From positions 37,677 through 101,676 of the forward strand of contig NZ_JANWGH010000003.1 of NCBI RefSeq assembly GCF_024919275.1: DNA of 64,000 nucleotides, written 5' to 3'. The notes under the pieces were generated by a model that had not been told where the DNA came from, made no database searches, and was given only the letters and a program-made list of their open reading frames with translations. This document shows positions 44,793 through 54,263 of this stretch, piece after piece. The DNA comes from Algoriphagus limi. GTDB taxonomy: Bacteria; Bacteroidota; Bacteroidia; Cytophagales; Cyclobacteriaceae. The position numbers and the translations under genes are program-made. Within the stretch, counting starts at the first letter, position 1. Every line of letters starts with the position of its first letter.

Positions 44793-45410
44793 ATGGATTT
44801 TCAATTTTTCATCGATGGACTGTCCGAAGGCCTTAAAGCCATGACTTGGCTAGAAGGGATAGCTGTATTTTTTGGGATTGCTTCGGTTTTTTATTCCATG
44901 CGGGAAAATATTTTGGTGTATCCGACTGGCCTAGTTTCCACCCTGATTTATGTATGGATTTGCCTTCAGTACAAGCTCTATGCGGACATGGGAATCAATG
45001 CCTATTATTTCAGCATGTCCATCTATGGTTGGTATGTGTGGACTCATCCTAAAGAAGATCAGCAGGTCCTGCCTGTCACTTGGCTCAAACCTTCAGGCTG
45101 GGTTACTTCTGCTTTGATTTTTGTGGCTTCCTATGGGATTCTTTCTTTTGTACTCAGCAATTTTACAGATTCAGACGTGCCTTATTGGGATTCATTCACC
45201 ACTTCCTCTGCTTTTGTGGGGATGTGGCTGATGGCAAGAAAAAAAGTAGAAAACTGGATTTTTTGGATCATAACTGATTTGGTTTCTGTGCCTCTTTATT
45301 TTTACAAAGGGCTGATTTTAACGTCTTTTCAGTTTTTATTCTTTACCGTTTTGGCAATTATGGGCTTATTTGCCTGGGTCAAATCAGCTAAACACTATGC
45401 CGAATCCTAA
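44793..45410 (+). CDS. pnuC: Nicotinamide riboside/mononucleotide transporter PnuC
   Basis: PnuC facilitates uptake of nicotinamide riboside for NAD synthesis, driven by phosphorylation inside the cell. The 205 residues are polytopic (about 7 spans) with the family pattern WLEGIAVFFGIASVFYSMRE, NILVYPTGLVSTLIYV, YFSMSIYGWYVW and the C-terminal YKGLILTSFQFLFFTVLAI. Its 3' end overlaps the NadR-like kinase gene by 14 bases, a coupling that fits the trapping step. Confidence 0.94.
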   Translation: MDFQFFIDGLSEGLKAMTWLEGIAVFFGIASVFYSMRENILVYPTGLVSTLIYVWICLQYKLYADMGINAYYFSMSIYGWYVWTHPKEDQQVLPVTWLKPSGWVTSALIFVASYGILSFVLSNFTDSDVPYWDSFTTSSAFVGMWLMARKKVENWIFWIITDLVSVPLYFYKGLILTSFQFLFFTVLAIMGLFAWVKSAKHYAES

Positions 45411-45927
45411 ACGCGTACTCATTTTAGGACCGGAGTCCACTGGGAAAAGTACCTTGGCCTCTGATTTGGCGGTTCATTATGATGAGCCTTGGGTGCCGGA
45501 ATTTGCGCGGGAATATCTCGATATGTTGGATCGGGAATATGAATTTGGAGACCTTTTGAGAATTGGGAAAGGTCAAATGGCTTTAGAGGATGAAAAAGCA
45601 CAGACAGCCCAAAAGCTACTTTTTTGTGATACGGACTTGCGGGTGATACAAGTCTGGTCTCAGCATAAATTCGGAGAAGTTCATTCTTGGATTTTGGAGG
45701 AATTGGAAAAACGTGCCTATGATTTGATTTTGCTGACAGATATTGATTTGCCTTGGGAGCCTGATCCTTTACGGGAGCATCCCGAACCTGAAATGCGGGA
45801 ATATTTTTTGAATTGGTATGCAGATATCGCAGCGAAAAGTGGTTTTCCTTGGGAAAAAATCAGTGGATCGCGTAGTCAACGCCTGGAAAAATCCATAGAT
45901 TTAATCCAAACCCACCTCTTCAATTAA
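45397..45927 (+). CDS. NadR-like ribosylnicotinamide kinase (P-loop ATPase)
   Basis: The ATG at 45397 (MPNPKRVLILGPESTGKST) gives 176 residues; a longer frame from 45370 runs into pnuC. Walker A GPESTGKST is at about 10-18, then FAREYL and the LLTDIDLPWEPDPLREHPE segment typical of the kinase half of NadR. There is no adenylyltransferase or DNA-binding domain, so it is a stand-alone kinase. It should phosphorylate nicotinamide riboside brought in by PnuC. The next gene follows 6 bases later. Confidence 0.88.
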   Translation: MPNPKRVLILGPESTGKSTLASDLAVHYDEPWVPEFAREYLDMLDREYEFGDLLRIGKGQMALEDEKAQTAQKLLFCDTDLRVIQVWSQHKFGEVHSWILEELEKRAYDLILLTDIDLPWEPDPLREHPEPEMREYFLNWYADIAAKSGFPWEKISGSRSQRLEKSIDLIQTHLFN

Positions 45928-45933
45928 TTCACT

Positions 45934-47481
45934 ATGACCGCACGATTTCTTCTCGCGTTTTTGTTTTTGGGACTTTTTTCTTGCGAAAAAGCCGAACAAA
46001 AACCTCAAAAACCCAATATTGTCCTGATTCTTGCCGATGATTTGGGATATGGAGAAGTAGGATTCAATGGTCAAAAACTGATCAAAACACCAAATATGGA
46101 TGCTTTGGCAGCGAGCGGAAGGATTTTCACTAATCATTATACTGCGGCTCCAGTTTGCGCACCGGCGAGAGGGATGATTTTGACAGGTTTGCACAGTGGG
46201 CATGCTTACATTCGGGGCAATGATGAGTGGCGGGAGAGAGGAGAAGTTTGGGATTATGCCAAAGCTGCGGAAGATCCAAATTTGGAAGGGCAACGACCAC
46301 TGCCAGCTGAGACTTTGACAATTGCCAAAGTACTTCAGCAAAATGGATATAAAACTGGAATTGTAGGAAAATGGGGTTTAGGAGCTCCTTTGAGTGAAGG
46401 AATCCCAAATAATCTGGGTTTCGATTACTTCTTTGGCTACAACTGTCAGCGGCAGGCTCATAATCTCTATCCGCCGCATTTGTGGGAGAATGAAACGAAG
46501 ATTCCATTAAACAATGAGATTGTCGTTCCAGGGACGAAATTGGATGAAGGGGCAGACCCTGTGGATCCAGCTTCCTATGCTCGCTATCAGCAGCAAGAAT
46601 ATGCTCCTGAAGTGATGCATGAGAAGGCTTTGGCTTTTTTGGAGGAAAATTCAGATCAGCCTTTTTTCCTTTATTATGCTTCTCCATTACCGCATTTGCC
46701 ATTGCAAGTTCCACAGGATTTGGTACAGAATTATGTGGAAGTTTTTGGGGAAGAAGCTCCTTATGATGGTTCGAAAGGTTACTTCCCAACCCGCTATCCA
46801 CGGGCCACTTATGCAGCCATGATTACTTTATTGGACAAGCAAATTGGAGAACTTCGCCAGAAGGTAGAGGAATTGGGGCAGACTGAAAATACCATCTTTA
46901 TCCTAACAAGCGACAATGGTCCTACCTACACGGGAGGAGTGGATTTTGACTTTTTTGAAAGCTCTCAACCTTTCAGTAATGGTTATGGGCGAACCAAAGG
47001 CTTTGTCTATGAAGGTGGAATTCGGGTTCCTATGGTGGTTAATTGGCCTGGAAAAGTTGAGTCCGGTTCTCATTCCGATCATATTTCTGCCTTTTATGAT
47101 CTTTTTCCAACTCTCTGTGATTTGATTGGAGTTGATACTCCTGAAAATCTTGATGGGATGAGTTTTTTGCCTGCGATATTGGGAGAGGAACAAAAGTCCC
47201 ATGAATTTCTGTATTGGGAATTTCCTGAATATAGAGGGCAGCAGGCTGTTCGGATGGGAAATTGGAAGGCTGTTCGTCAAAAGTTGAAGGAAGGAATTGT
47301 CAAAACAGAGTTGTATGACCTATCAGTTGATCCTTTGGAGGAAAATGATCTAGCAGAAAGTTACCCTGAGATCGTTGTCCAGCTGGAGGAAATCATGAGT
47401 AAGGAGCATGAGGAATCTGTTATTGATCGTTTTAAATTTGAAGCGCTAGGTGATCAACTCAGTGCTGATTCAGGGAATTAA
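45934..47481 (+). CDS. Sulfatase lipoprotein (arylsulfatase type)
   Basis: The 515 residues start with a lipoprotein signal with the lipobox cysteine at residue 17. The metal site begins IVLILADDLGYGEVGF and the formylglycine motif C75-A-P-A-R79 is intact, so conversion by FGE is needed; such an enzyme is not in this window. Other motifs are GIVGKWGLG, TSDNGPTYTGG and the C-terminal subdomain. It should hydrolyse sulfate esters of polysaccharide or aryl compounds outside the inner membrane. It is 6 bases after the NadR-like gene, probably chance co-direction. Confidence 0.93.
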   Translation: MTARFLLAFLFLGLFSCEKAEQKPQKPNIVLILADDLGYGEVGFNGQKLIKTPNMDALAASGRIFTNHYTAAPVCAPARGMILTGLHSGHAYIRGNDEWRERGEVWDYAKAAEDPNLEGQRPLPAETLTIAKVLQQNGYKTGIVGKWGLGAPLSEGIPNNLGFDYFFGYNCQRQAHNLYPPHLWENETKIPLNNEIVVPGTKLDEGADPVDPASYARYQQQEYAPEVMHEKALAFLEENSDQPFFLYYASPLPHLPLQVPQDLVQNYVEVFGEEAPYDGSKGYFPTRYPRATYAAMITLLDKQIGELRQKVEELGQTENTIFILTSDNGPTYTGGVDFDFFESSQPFSNGYGRTKGFVYEGGIRVPMVVNWPGKVESGSHSDHISAFYDLFPTLCDLIGVDTPENLDGMSFLPAILGEEQKSHEFLYWEFPEYRGQQAVRMGNWKAVRQKLKEGIVKTELYDLSVDPLEENDLAESYPEIVVQLEEIMSKEHEESVIDRFKFEALGDQLSADSGN

Positions 47482-47498
47482 TCGAGAGAAGTATAGAT

Positions 47499-48533
47499 TT
47501 ACTTTTTCTCAAAAATCAGCGTATCTCCATCCGAGGGGATATGGCCTTTCTTATCCAAAATTCCCTCCATCAATAAATTGGCGATGGAAACGCCCTCTTC
47601 ATCCACTGTCACCCAAAGGAAATGATCCATTGACCTTCCTAGTGAATTGTTCTGTACGCCTCCGGTGGTAGCCAAATTGATATAGTCCATCCCATTTCGC
47701 TCAAGGTATCGGAATGTGTGGGTGTGCCCATTGAAAACGGTATAATTTCTTCCCTCCAGTGCTTGCTCCAATTTGAAAAATCGCTCATTTTCTGGATTTT
47801 CCCACATGGGCTTATGCATCATTAAAAAAGTCCATTTTACATCTGGGTTTTTCTGTAGCACTTCCAAAAAGTAATTCATCTGATCTTCACTGATGTTTCC
47901 AAAACTTCTCTCCGGTAAGTTGTCGTATTCGGTTTGAGCATAAGCTTCCCGACCTTGTTCATCCAAGACCCTTATTCCCTCATTTCTGATTTTTTCAATC
48001 TCATCATTTCGCTCTTTTCCATGGTCTTCACTGTCCAGAATTAGGAAAAGGGTGTTTTTATAGATGAAGTGGTAGTAGTTTTTCCCATATCGCTCCTTCC
48101 AAATCCCCTGAGCAAAATTTCCTGTCAAGTCATGATTCCCTCCGGTGTAAAAAACAGGGGCTTTGGCAGCCTCTGTGCGGGCATCAAAAGAATCCCATTG
48201 CTGATCCCAACTTACAGAATCCGGCGCTCCACCTTCTATCAAGTCCCCTACATTGACTATCAATTCTGGCCTCATCAGATTCAGTTGAGCGATAGCAACC
48301 TCATAGATTCTCGGTCTTTCACCACCCGTTAAATCACTATGCACAGCGAAAGAGAATTTCTCCGAATCATTGTCAAATGTCTCTTTAGTCCAAGGTGTAT
48401 TTCCCGAATCGATATCATGGGTGAAAATTGGGGGAGTAGTGTTTTCTTTTTCCTTACATGAGATAAATGGGTTTAACCCAAGTGTTAGCAGAAAAAGGAA
48501 AATTGGGCCGAAATTGGAAAATGACTTTTTCAT
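47499..48533 (-). CDS. Metallophosphoesterase lipoprotein
   Basis: The 344 residues begin with a lipoprotein signal (lipobox near FISC, residue 26). The calcineurin-like fold is marked by AVHSDLTGG (atypical first motif: DxH is replaced by HSD), VGDLIEGG (GDxxxxG), GGNHDLTG (GNHD), and FNGHTHTFR (GHxH). These four-of-five ligands support a two-metal phosphoesterase; substrate unknown. It converges with the sulfatase, whose stop is 17 bases away. Confidence 0.88.
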   Translation of the reverse strand: MKKSFSNFGPIFLFLLTLGLNPFISCKEKENTTPPIFTHDIDSGNTPWTKETFDNDSEKFSFAVHSDLTGGERPRIYEVAIAQLNLMRPELIVNVGDLIEGGAPDSVSWDQQWDSFDARTEAAKAPVFYTGGNHDLTGNFAQGIWKERYGKNYYHFIYKNTLFLILDSEDHGKERNDEIEKIRNEGIRVLDEQGREAYAQTEYDNLPERSFGNISEDQMNYFLEVLQKNPDVKWTFLMMHKPMWENPENERFFKLEQALEGRNYTVFNGHTHTFRYLERNGMDYINLATTGGVQNNSLGRSMDHFLWVTVDEEGVSIANLLMEGILDKKGHIPSDGDTLIFEKK

Positions 48534-48571
48534 AGGGAGGGTAGGAAGGTGGGATATTTACAAAATCAGGA

Positions 48572-49651
48572 TTACCATTTATAGAGTGAAACCGTAGCAG
48601 CCTCAACCAATTTCATTTGATCAGGATGGTAATTATTGTTGAGGACGATGATGGTTTTATTTTCCTCAATGAAGCGTACAATAATGGTTTTATAGCCTGG
48701 GTTGTCCCCTGTATGCATGACCATCTTTTCAAATGGACTTTTTGGCTCAATATCCCATCCGAAACCATAATAGCTGCGAGTTCCATCATTCAATCTATAG
48801 GGTTCAAAGGCTTCCTGAAGAGTTTTCTGACTGATTAATTTTTCTCCGTAAAGCACCTGATCCCAAATCAGCAAGTCTTGTGCAGTGCTGCTGACTCTTC
48901 CAGGTCCTTTTCGATTGCCAAGCCAAACTGTATAATCTGATGAGTGGAAGCGATTGGCATTGACGTAATTTCCATTTTCATCCTTTAAATGACCTGCTGC
49001 GAAATTGGGAACTTTGGCTTTTTCTTCCAGACTTCGAATACTCGTGCTTTTCATCCCAAGCGGTTCAAAAATCCACTCGCTAGAAAGCTCCACAAAGTCT
49101 TTTCCTGTTGCTTTTTCTACAATGCTTCCCAAAAGCACATAGCCTGTATTACTGTATTGGTATTTTTCTCCAGGTTCAAAAAGTTTGGGAGGAGCATACT
49201 TTCGTAAGTATTCCAAGATTTCCGGGTTTCCAGCCACTTTGCTTTTATCCCAATGCTCATCCATGATGGCCTGATAATCCGGCAAGCCAGAAGTATGTGT
49301 CAATAAATGCCGAATATTTATGCCTTTGTAGGGAATGTCCAGGTATTTCTCCACCGGATCATCAAAATCCAATAAGCCTTTTTCTTTGCATAGCATGATC
49401 ATCATTGCCGTGAACTGCTTGGAAACGGAAGCCATTTCAAAAATATCACCCGTTTTCAAGGGAATGTTTTCCTCGTAGCTCCTCATCCCAGTAGCTTTTT
49501 CGAATAGGATTTCTCCATTTTCAGCCACTAAGACAACTCCCGAAAATCCATCTGCAGATGCATGCTCAAAAGCTTCTTCGAGCAGTTTCTTTTGGGCAAA
49601 AACGGAGAATGCTGAAAAAAAGGCTAGGATAAAAAGGATTTGTTTTCTCAT
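48572..49651 (-). CDS. Serine hydrolase of the beta-lactamase/class C family
   Basis: The 359 residues start with a signal peptide (ending VFAQ). The penicilloyl-serine fold is shown by S75-V-S-K78, YQYSNTGY (YxN) and MHTGDNPGY (HxG third motif). Such proteins act as D-aminopeptidases, esterases or carboxypeptidases rather than clinical beta-lactamases. The start overlaps the stop of the S9 peptidase by 4 bases (49648-49651), so the two exported hydrolases are co-translated. Confidence 0.93.
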   Translation of the reverse strand: MRKQILFILAFFSAFSVFAQKKLLEEAFEHASADGFSGVVLVAENGEILFEKATGMRSYEENIPLKTGDIFEMASVSKQFTAMMIMLCKEKGLLDFDDPVEKYLDIPYKGINIRHLLTHTSGLPDYQAIMDEHWDKSKVAGNPEILEYLRKYAPPKLFEPGEKYQYSNTGYVLLGSIVEKATGKDFVELSSEWIFEPLGMKSTSIRSLEEKAKVPNFAAGHLKDENGNYVNANRFHSSDYTVWLGNRKGPGRVSSTAQDLLIWDQVLYGEKLISQKTLQEAFEPYRLNDGTRSYYGFGWDIEPKSPFEKMVMHTGDNPGYKTIIVRFIEENKTIIVLNNNYHPDQMKLVEAATVSLYKW

Positions 49652-51714
49652 GGTTGGATTTGTCTTTGGATAAATTCAATAGCGGCTTCATAGGCTTTCA
49701 CCCAATTGCGATGAAGGATGAATGAATGTACTTCATCAGGGAAGACTAACTGCTCGACAGTAACACCCTGCTTTCCCAGGACCTCCGCTAATTCCACAGA
49801 TTCTGAGAAAAGTACATTTCTATCATCGTCACCGTGAATCAGCAAAACGGGATCTTCCCAATTTTCGACATAAGCCATAGGAGATGATTGAAAGGCTAAT
49901 TCGGCCATCTCGGGAAATTTTTCAGGTTCGTACCAAGGAGCAAAAACAGGAATATCCTGATTCCAATTATGAACACCGTGAATATCCACCCCAGCAAGGA
50001 ATTTCTCTGGTGCTTGTGCAAGACCATGCGCAGTCAAAAAGCCTCCATAACTTCCGCCCCAAGGGATGATTTTTCCGGCATCCACATCTGGTCTAGTTGC
50101 TAGATAATCTGCTGCAGCCAGCAAATCTAAAACCTCACTTGCACCTCCTGCTCCATAGTTTTCTTCTTCACGAAAGTCCATTCCATAGCCAATTCCACTT
50201 CGATAGTTCAGCGTCAAAGCAATAAAACCATTGGCGGCGAAATATTGCTGCAATGCATAGGCATTGCTATAATATTGAGAGTAATTGAATCCCAAAAGCA
50301 TCTGTCTTCGACTTCCTCCATGCAGGAAAATAACCGCTGGATATTGCTTGTTCGGGTCGTGATTAGGAGGAAGAAAAAGCTGAGCCCTGCTTTTAAATCC
50401 ATCGGAAGCTTGGATATCAAGTCCGATAGGGGTTACGAGATTTTTGGGGAAATTTTCTGGGAATAGCTCTTCCGCCAATAGGTTGTTTTGATTGTAGTAT
50501 CGAATAACCGGCCAAGCAGGTCGGGTAGCATTCGCTGAAAGATAAGCTATGCCATTTTCTATCCGGACAGGAGTCCAGTTGATATTTCCTTTCTCTGTAA
50601 GGTCCTCCAGGTTATAAGAAGTTAAATCGAGTCTATAGATTTTTCTCCGTTCGATGTCTCCGATATTGCTGGTAATCAGTAGCTCATTTTTCGTAAAGGA
50701 AGTATTCACCTTTTCCACAAACCCTTGTCCTTTTGTCAAGTGTTGAACTTCCCCATTGGAAGGATTGACAGCATACAATTGAACCCAGCCATTTTTTTCC
50801 CAAGGGAAAACCAAGGAGCCGCTTGGTGTCCACCAAATTCGATCTGATTCAGCAGGAATGTCCCGAACCACGACCGAGCCTTTTCCGGGATCAGCTCGCC
50901 AAACTTCCGAAGCCTCCATTGTTTCAATGCTTAAAATCCGAATGCTCCAAGGATTAGCTTCCTTGTGAGAAGTGAAGGGAAGTTTGTTGTTCACATTAGG
51001 GATGCGCAGGTAGGCTAGTTTTTTTCCATCCGGAGACCAAGCAGGGTAACGGTCATGATCAAGACTGGTTTCTGGATAGCTGAGGGTTTTTTTTTCTCTG
51101 TTCCACAGACCGATATAGGAGTGATCTCCTCGATTGGATACGAATGAAATCCACTTTCCATCCGGGGAAAAAGCATAGGAGCCAATCGAACCTCTAGCCT
51201 GAAAAACCTTAGAAGAAGCATTCTCTGAACCTATTTCCAATTGATGTAAATCCCTCCCTTTTCGGAAAATCAATAGCTTGGAATCCGGAGAAAATACGGG
51301 TCCGCTTCCTTCTGATAGGAGCTTTTCCTCACCGTTTTGGAGATTGATCAAATGGATTTTAAAATCCGTGTTTTCCTGAAGTTGGGCAGGATTGGCGGCT
51401 TCACCAGCAGAGTTTTTTGAATTTCCCCGAACATAAACTAAATACCTGCCATCCGGTGAAAAAGTCAAGGAGCCAATGCCGATCCCAATATCACCCTCAT
51501 AGGAAGTCAATGATTCAGCTTTAAAATCTGGAGCCTTTGCAAAAAAGATATTCCGTTCTCCTTCGGAATTAAATACCCAAGCGACAGCTTTTCCATCAGG
51601 ACTAGCAATGAGGTCAGTTGGGAAAGGGGCGGCAAGATAATCGGAGATGTTTTGTGATTTTCCAGGGAGAGTGAGAGAAAGGAAAACCAAGGCAAGGAAA
51701 AAGATTTTCTTCAT
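49648..51714 (-). CDS. S9 family prolyl-oligopeptidase-type peptidase, secreted
   Basis: The ATG at 51714 gives a signal peptide (MKKIFFLALVFLSLTLPG, then KSQ); a longer frame from 51768 would hide it. The 688 residues have an N-terminal beta-propeller (WD40-like PD40 repeats: SPDGKAVAWVF, SPDGRYLVYVRGN, SPDGKWISFVSN) and a C-terminal alpha/beta hydrolase with the nucleophile WGGSYGGFLTA, LIHGDDDRNV (Asp) and DEVHSF (His). It cleaves peptides, probably dipeptides or oligopeptides, in the periplasm. It is coupled to the serine hydrolase downstream. Confidence 0.93.
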   Translation of the reverse strand: MKKIFFLALVFLSLTLPGKSQNISDYLAAPFPTDLIASPDGKAVAWVFNSEGERNIFFAKAPDFKAESLTSYEGDIGIGIGSLTFSPDGRYLVYVRGNSKNSAGEAANPAQLQENTDFKIHLINLQNGEEKLLSEGSGPVFSPDSKLLIFRKGRDLHQLEIGSENASSKVFQARGSIGSYAFSPDGKWISFVSNRGDHSYIGLWNREKKTLSYPETSLDHDRYPAWSPDGKKLAYLRIPNVNNKLPFTSHKEANPWSIRILSIETMEASEVWRADPGKGSVVVRDIPAESDRIWWTPSGSLVFPWEKNGWVQLYAVNPSNGEVQHLTKGQGFVEKVNTSFTKNELLITSNIGDIERRKIYRLDLTSYNLEDLTEKGNINWTPVRIENGIAYLSANATRPAWPVIRYYNQNNLLAEELFPENFPKNLVTPIGLDIQASDGFKSRAQLFLPPNHDPNKQYPAVIFLHGGSRRQMLLGFNYSQYYSNAYALQQYFAANGFIALTLNYRSGIGYGMDFREEENYGAGGASEVLDLLAAADYLATRPDVDAGKIIPWGGSYGGFLTAHGLAQAPEKFLAGVDIHGVHNWNQDIPVFAPWYEPEKFPEMAELAFQSSPMAYVENWEDPVLLIHGDDDRNVLFSESVELAEVLGKQGVTVEQLVFPDEVHSFILHRNWVKAYEAAIEFIQRQIQP

Positions 51715-51851
51715 AGTGCTATGTGTTTCAGACAATTTAGTGATCTGTGGAGGGCTTTCAAAGTCCAAGTGATTCAGAAACTTCCGCTGGTCAAATCTTT
51801 TGTTTTTTTCGAGCCAAAAAATGTAGATTCCCTATTCTAAACAATAAACCC

Positions 51852-53189
51852 ATGAGTAGAATAATCTTGATTTTTTGTGTTTTTATAGGGTTCGTTCGGG
51901 AAAGTCAAGCACAGTTTTCTCAGGCGAGTCGAGATTCAATTCAAAAGCTCAGTCAGGTAGATCATCAATTGATGATGAAAATGCTCGGCATAGAAAGTCT
52001 TCGACCTGGACCTTCGGGGAACCCTTCTGCTCCCAATGCAGCAAACTCGGATGAAAGCAAGGCCAAAACCTACGAATCTGTTCCTAATCCATGGATTTTT
52101 GAGAATGGAGAGCCGGTAAAGACAGTTTCTGATTGGGAGAGGCGAAGGGAAGAATTGTTTGAACTCTTTGATCGGGAAATGTATGGAAGAACTCCCGAGA
52201 ATTTACCAGTTGTCAATTGGGAATTGGTTTGGGAAAAAGATAGCCTAATAGGAGATGTGGAGGTGATCTATAAAAGCCTTAAAGGCTGGGTGGATAACTC
52301 TTCTTTTCCTTCCATTTCCGTTGCCATCGATTTTGAATATGCCCTTCCTAAAAACAGGAGTGAAAAGGTTCCTCTGATCATGGAATTTGGCTGGAGGTGG
52401 CCGCCTGGAATGCGTAGACCTCCTGCTCCTCCAGGGCCTAGTTGGCAAGAATTGGTCTTAAAGGCTGGATGGGGTTTTGGAGTCATCATTCCAACGAGTT
52501 ATCAAGCCGACAACGGAGCGGGATTACGTGCTGGAATTATTGGCTTGATGAATCAAGGTAACCCTCGAAAATTGGATGATTGGGGCACGCTCAAAGCTTG
52601 GGCTTGGGGAGCGAGTAGGGCTTTGGATTATTTGGAAACTGACCTATCGGTAAATTCTGAAAAGGTAGTCATCGAGGGGCTTTCTCGCTATGGAAAAGCT
52701 GCTTTGGTAACTATGGCTTATGATTCCCGCTTTGCCGTAGGATTGATCAGTTCATCCGGGGCTGGCGGAGCAAAATTACTTCGCAGAACTTTTGGAGAGC
52801 AGGTGGAAAATCTAGCCAGTTCAGGTGAATATCATTGGTTTGCTCCAAATTTCATCAAATATGCCGGGCCACTTATACCGAATGATTTGCCGGTGGATGC
52901 TCATGAATTGATAGCACTTTGTGCTCCTCGGCCTATATTTATTTCGGTCGGTTCTCCTGAAGTTGAAGGTCAGTGGATTGATGCGAAGGGGATGTTTGAG
53001 GCAGAAGTTTTAGCCGGACCTGTCTATGAATTATTGGGCAAAAAGCCCTTGCCGACGGACCAATTCCCTCCCATACAGACCTTTTTGAAAGAAGGGGACT
53101 TGGCTTTTCGCCAGCATGAGGGAGGTCATACTGTGGGGCCTAATTGGCCCTATTTTATTGAGTGGGCAAGGAGGTATTTAGACAATTAA
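51852..53189 (+). CDS. Glucuronoyl esterase-like alpha/beta hydrolase (CE15 family)
   Basis: The ATG at 51852 yields a signal peptide (MSRIILIFCVFIGFVRESQAQ) and 445 residues; the longer frame from 51747 has an unlikely N-terminus. CE15 hallmarks are the nucleophile motif GLSRYGKAAL (GxSRxGK), LIALCAPRPIFISVGSPE and RQHEGGHTVG for the catalytic His. CE15 enzymes cut ester links between lignin and glucuronoxylan; a marine polysaccharide substrate is equally possible. Its start is 137 bases from the divergent S9 peptidase. Confidence 0.85.
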   Translation: MSRIILIFCVFIGFVRESQAQFSQASRDSIQKLSQVDHQLMMKMLGIESLRPGPSGNPSAPNAANSDESKAKTYESVPNPWIFENGEPVKTVSDWERRREELFELFDREMYGRTPENLPVVNWELVWEKDSLIGDVEVIYKSLKGWVDNSSFPSISVAIDFEYALPKNRSEKVPLIMEFGWRWPPGMRRPPAPPGPSWQELVLKAGWGFGVIIPTSYQADNGAGLRAGIIGLMNQGNPRKLDDWGTLKAWAWGASRALDYLETDLSVNSEKVVIEGLSRYGKAALVTMAYDSRFAVGLISSSGAGGAKLLRRTFGEQVENLASSGEYHWFAPNFIKYAGPLIPNDLPVDAHELIALCAPRPIFISVGSPEVEGQWIDAKGMFEAEVLAGPVYELLGKKPLPTDQFPPIQTFLKEGDLAFRQHEGGHTVGPNWPYFIEWARRYLDN

Positions 53190-53264
53190 TGAAGATTTAA
53201 GTACCAAGTATCTGGTATCAAGAAGATGGAGGATTTGTTGAAGTCATCTATTTGTTTTAAAAGT

Positions 53265-54230
53265 ATGAAGCCCCGAGTTTTTATTGTTTTTCTGATTTGT
53301 CTTTTTCCTGTTTTTGGATTTTCGCAGGGAAAGAAGGTAGTGTTTATCATTTTGGATGGAATACCAGCGCCAGAATTGGAACGGGTTGAAACTCCTAATA
53401 TGGATGAGATAGCCAAAAAAGGAGGCTATTCCAGAGCCTTTACCGGAGGGGAAAGGGGTGGAGAATCCGAGACTCCAACCATTTCTGCCGTAGGATACAA
53501 CTCACTGCTAACTGGGACTTGGGCCAATAAACACAATGTTTGGGATAATGATATTGAGTCTCCTGATTATGCTTATTGGTCTGTTTTTAGACTAATGCGT
53601 GAAGCCCGTCCAAAATCAAAACTAGCTATATTTTCTACCTGGGAAGATAATCGGACCAAACTCCTTGGCGAGGGATTGGGTGAAACAGGAAATTTGAAAT
53701 TGGATTTTGCTTTTGATGGTTTTGAAAAGGATACCTTGCGTTTCCCGCATGATTTGGAGAAGGGCTATATTCAGAAAATTGATAACCTTGTCTCTTACGA
53801 GGCAGCCCATATTTTGAAGAACCAAGCCCCCGATCTTTCTTGGGTTTATTTAGAATTTACTGATGATATGGGCCATAGTTTTGGAAAAAGCCCGCAATTG
53901 ACTGCAGCCATCGAATTGGCAGATCGTCAAGTAGGTAGAATCTGGGAAGCAATTGAGTTTAGGGAGAAAAACTTCGGGGAGGAATGGCTGATTTGGATTA
54001 CCACCGATCATGGCCGAAAAGCTCCCGACTACAAAGACCATGGAGGACAAAGTGATTCAGAAAGAGAAATCTGGATGGTAACTAACATCTCCAATCTAAG
54101 TGAAAAATTCTATTCAGGGAATGCCGCTATGGTGGATATTTTACCTACTCTGATTGATTTTATGGGAATTCCTGTTCCGGAAATGCAAAAGCAAAATTGG
54201 GATGGGACTTCCTTATTGCAGAAAAAATAA
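53265..54230 (+). CDS. Alkaline phosphatase-superfamily protein, secreted
   Basis: The ATG at 53265 (MKPRVFIVFLICLFPVFGFSQ) starts a signal peptide; the frame from 53226 is less apt. The 321 residues have the phosphodiesterase/nucleotide-pyrophosphatase layout: IILDGIPAPE (Asp ligand), SETPTISAVGYNSLLTG (Thr nucleophile), FTDDMGHSFG (D and H), WITTDHGRKA, DHGGQSDSE. It is the type-I phosphodiesterase group, substrate unknown. A second member of this superfamily, eboF, lies at 61160. It precedes a terminator shared with the M28 peptidase. Confidence 0.88.
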   Translation: MKPRVFIVFLICLFPVFGFSQGKKVVFIILDGIPAPELERVETPNMDEIAKKGGYSRAFTGGERGGESETPTISAVGYNSLLTGTWANKHNVWDNDIESPDYAYWSVFRLMREARPKSKLAIFSTWEDNRTKLLGEGLGETGNLKLDFAFDGFEKDTLRFPHDLEKGYIQKIDNLVSYEAAHILKNQAPDLSWVYLEFTDDMGHSFGKSPQLTAAIELADRQVGRIWEAIEFREKNFGEEWLIWITTDHGRKAPDYKDHGGQSDSEREIWMVTNISNLSEKFYSGNAAMVDILPTLIDFMGIPVPEMQKQNWDGTSLLQKK

Positions 54231-54257
54231 AGGCTCGAGAATTAATCCCGAGCCTTT
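54229..54257. terminator. Bidirectional terminator between two convergent hydrolase genes
   Basis: AAAGGCTCG (54229-54237) pairs with CGAGCCTTT (54249-54257). A T-tract (GGTTTTTT) follows on the plus strand, and the complementary T-run is partial on the minus. It lies between stops at 54230 and 54264. Confidence 0.88.
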
Positions 54258-54263
54258 GGTTTT

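Noticed and set aside
46130-46801. 223-codon minus-strand frame inside the sulfatase gene
   Set aside because: Antisense to sulfatase coding sequence with intact active-site motifs; composition (His, Asn, Pro) is non-protein-like.
48572-49651. Antibiotic-resistance beta-lactamase
   Set aside because: The SxxK, YxN and HxG motifs occur in many esterase and peptidase relatives; nothing indicates a resistance enzyme and it is coupled to a housekeeping peptidase.
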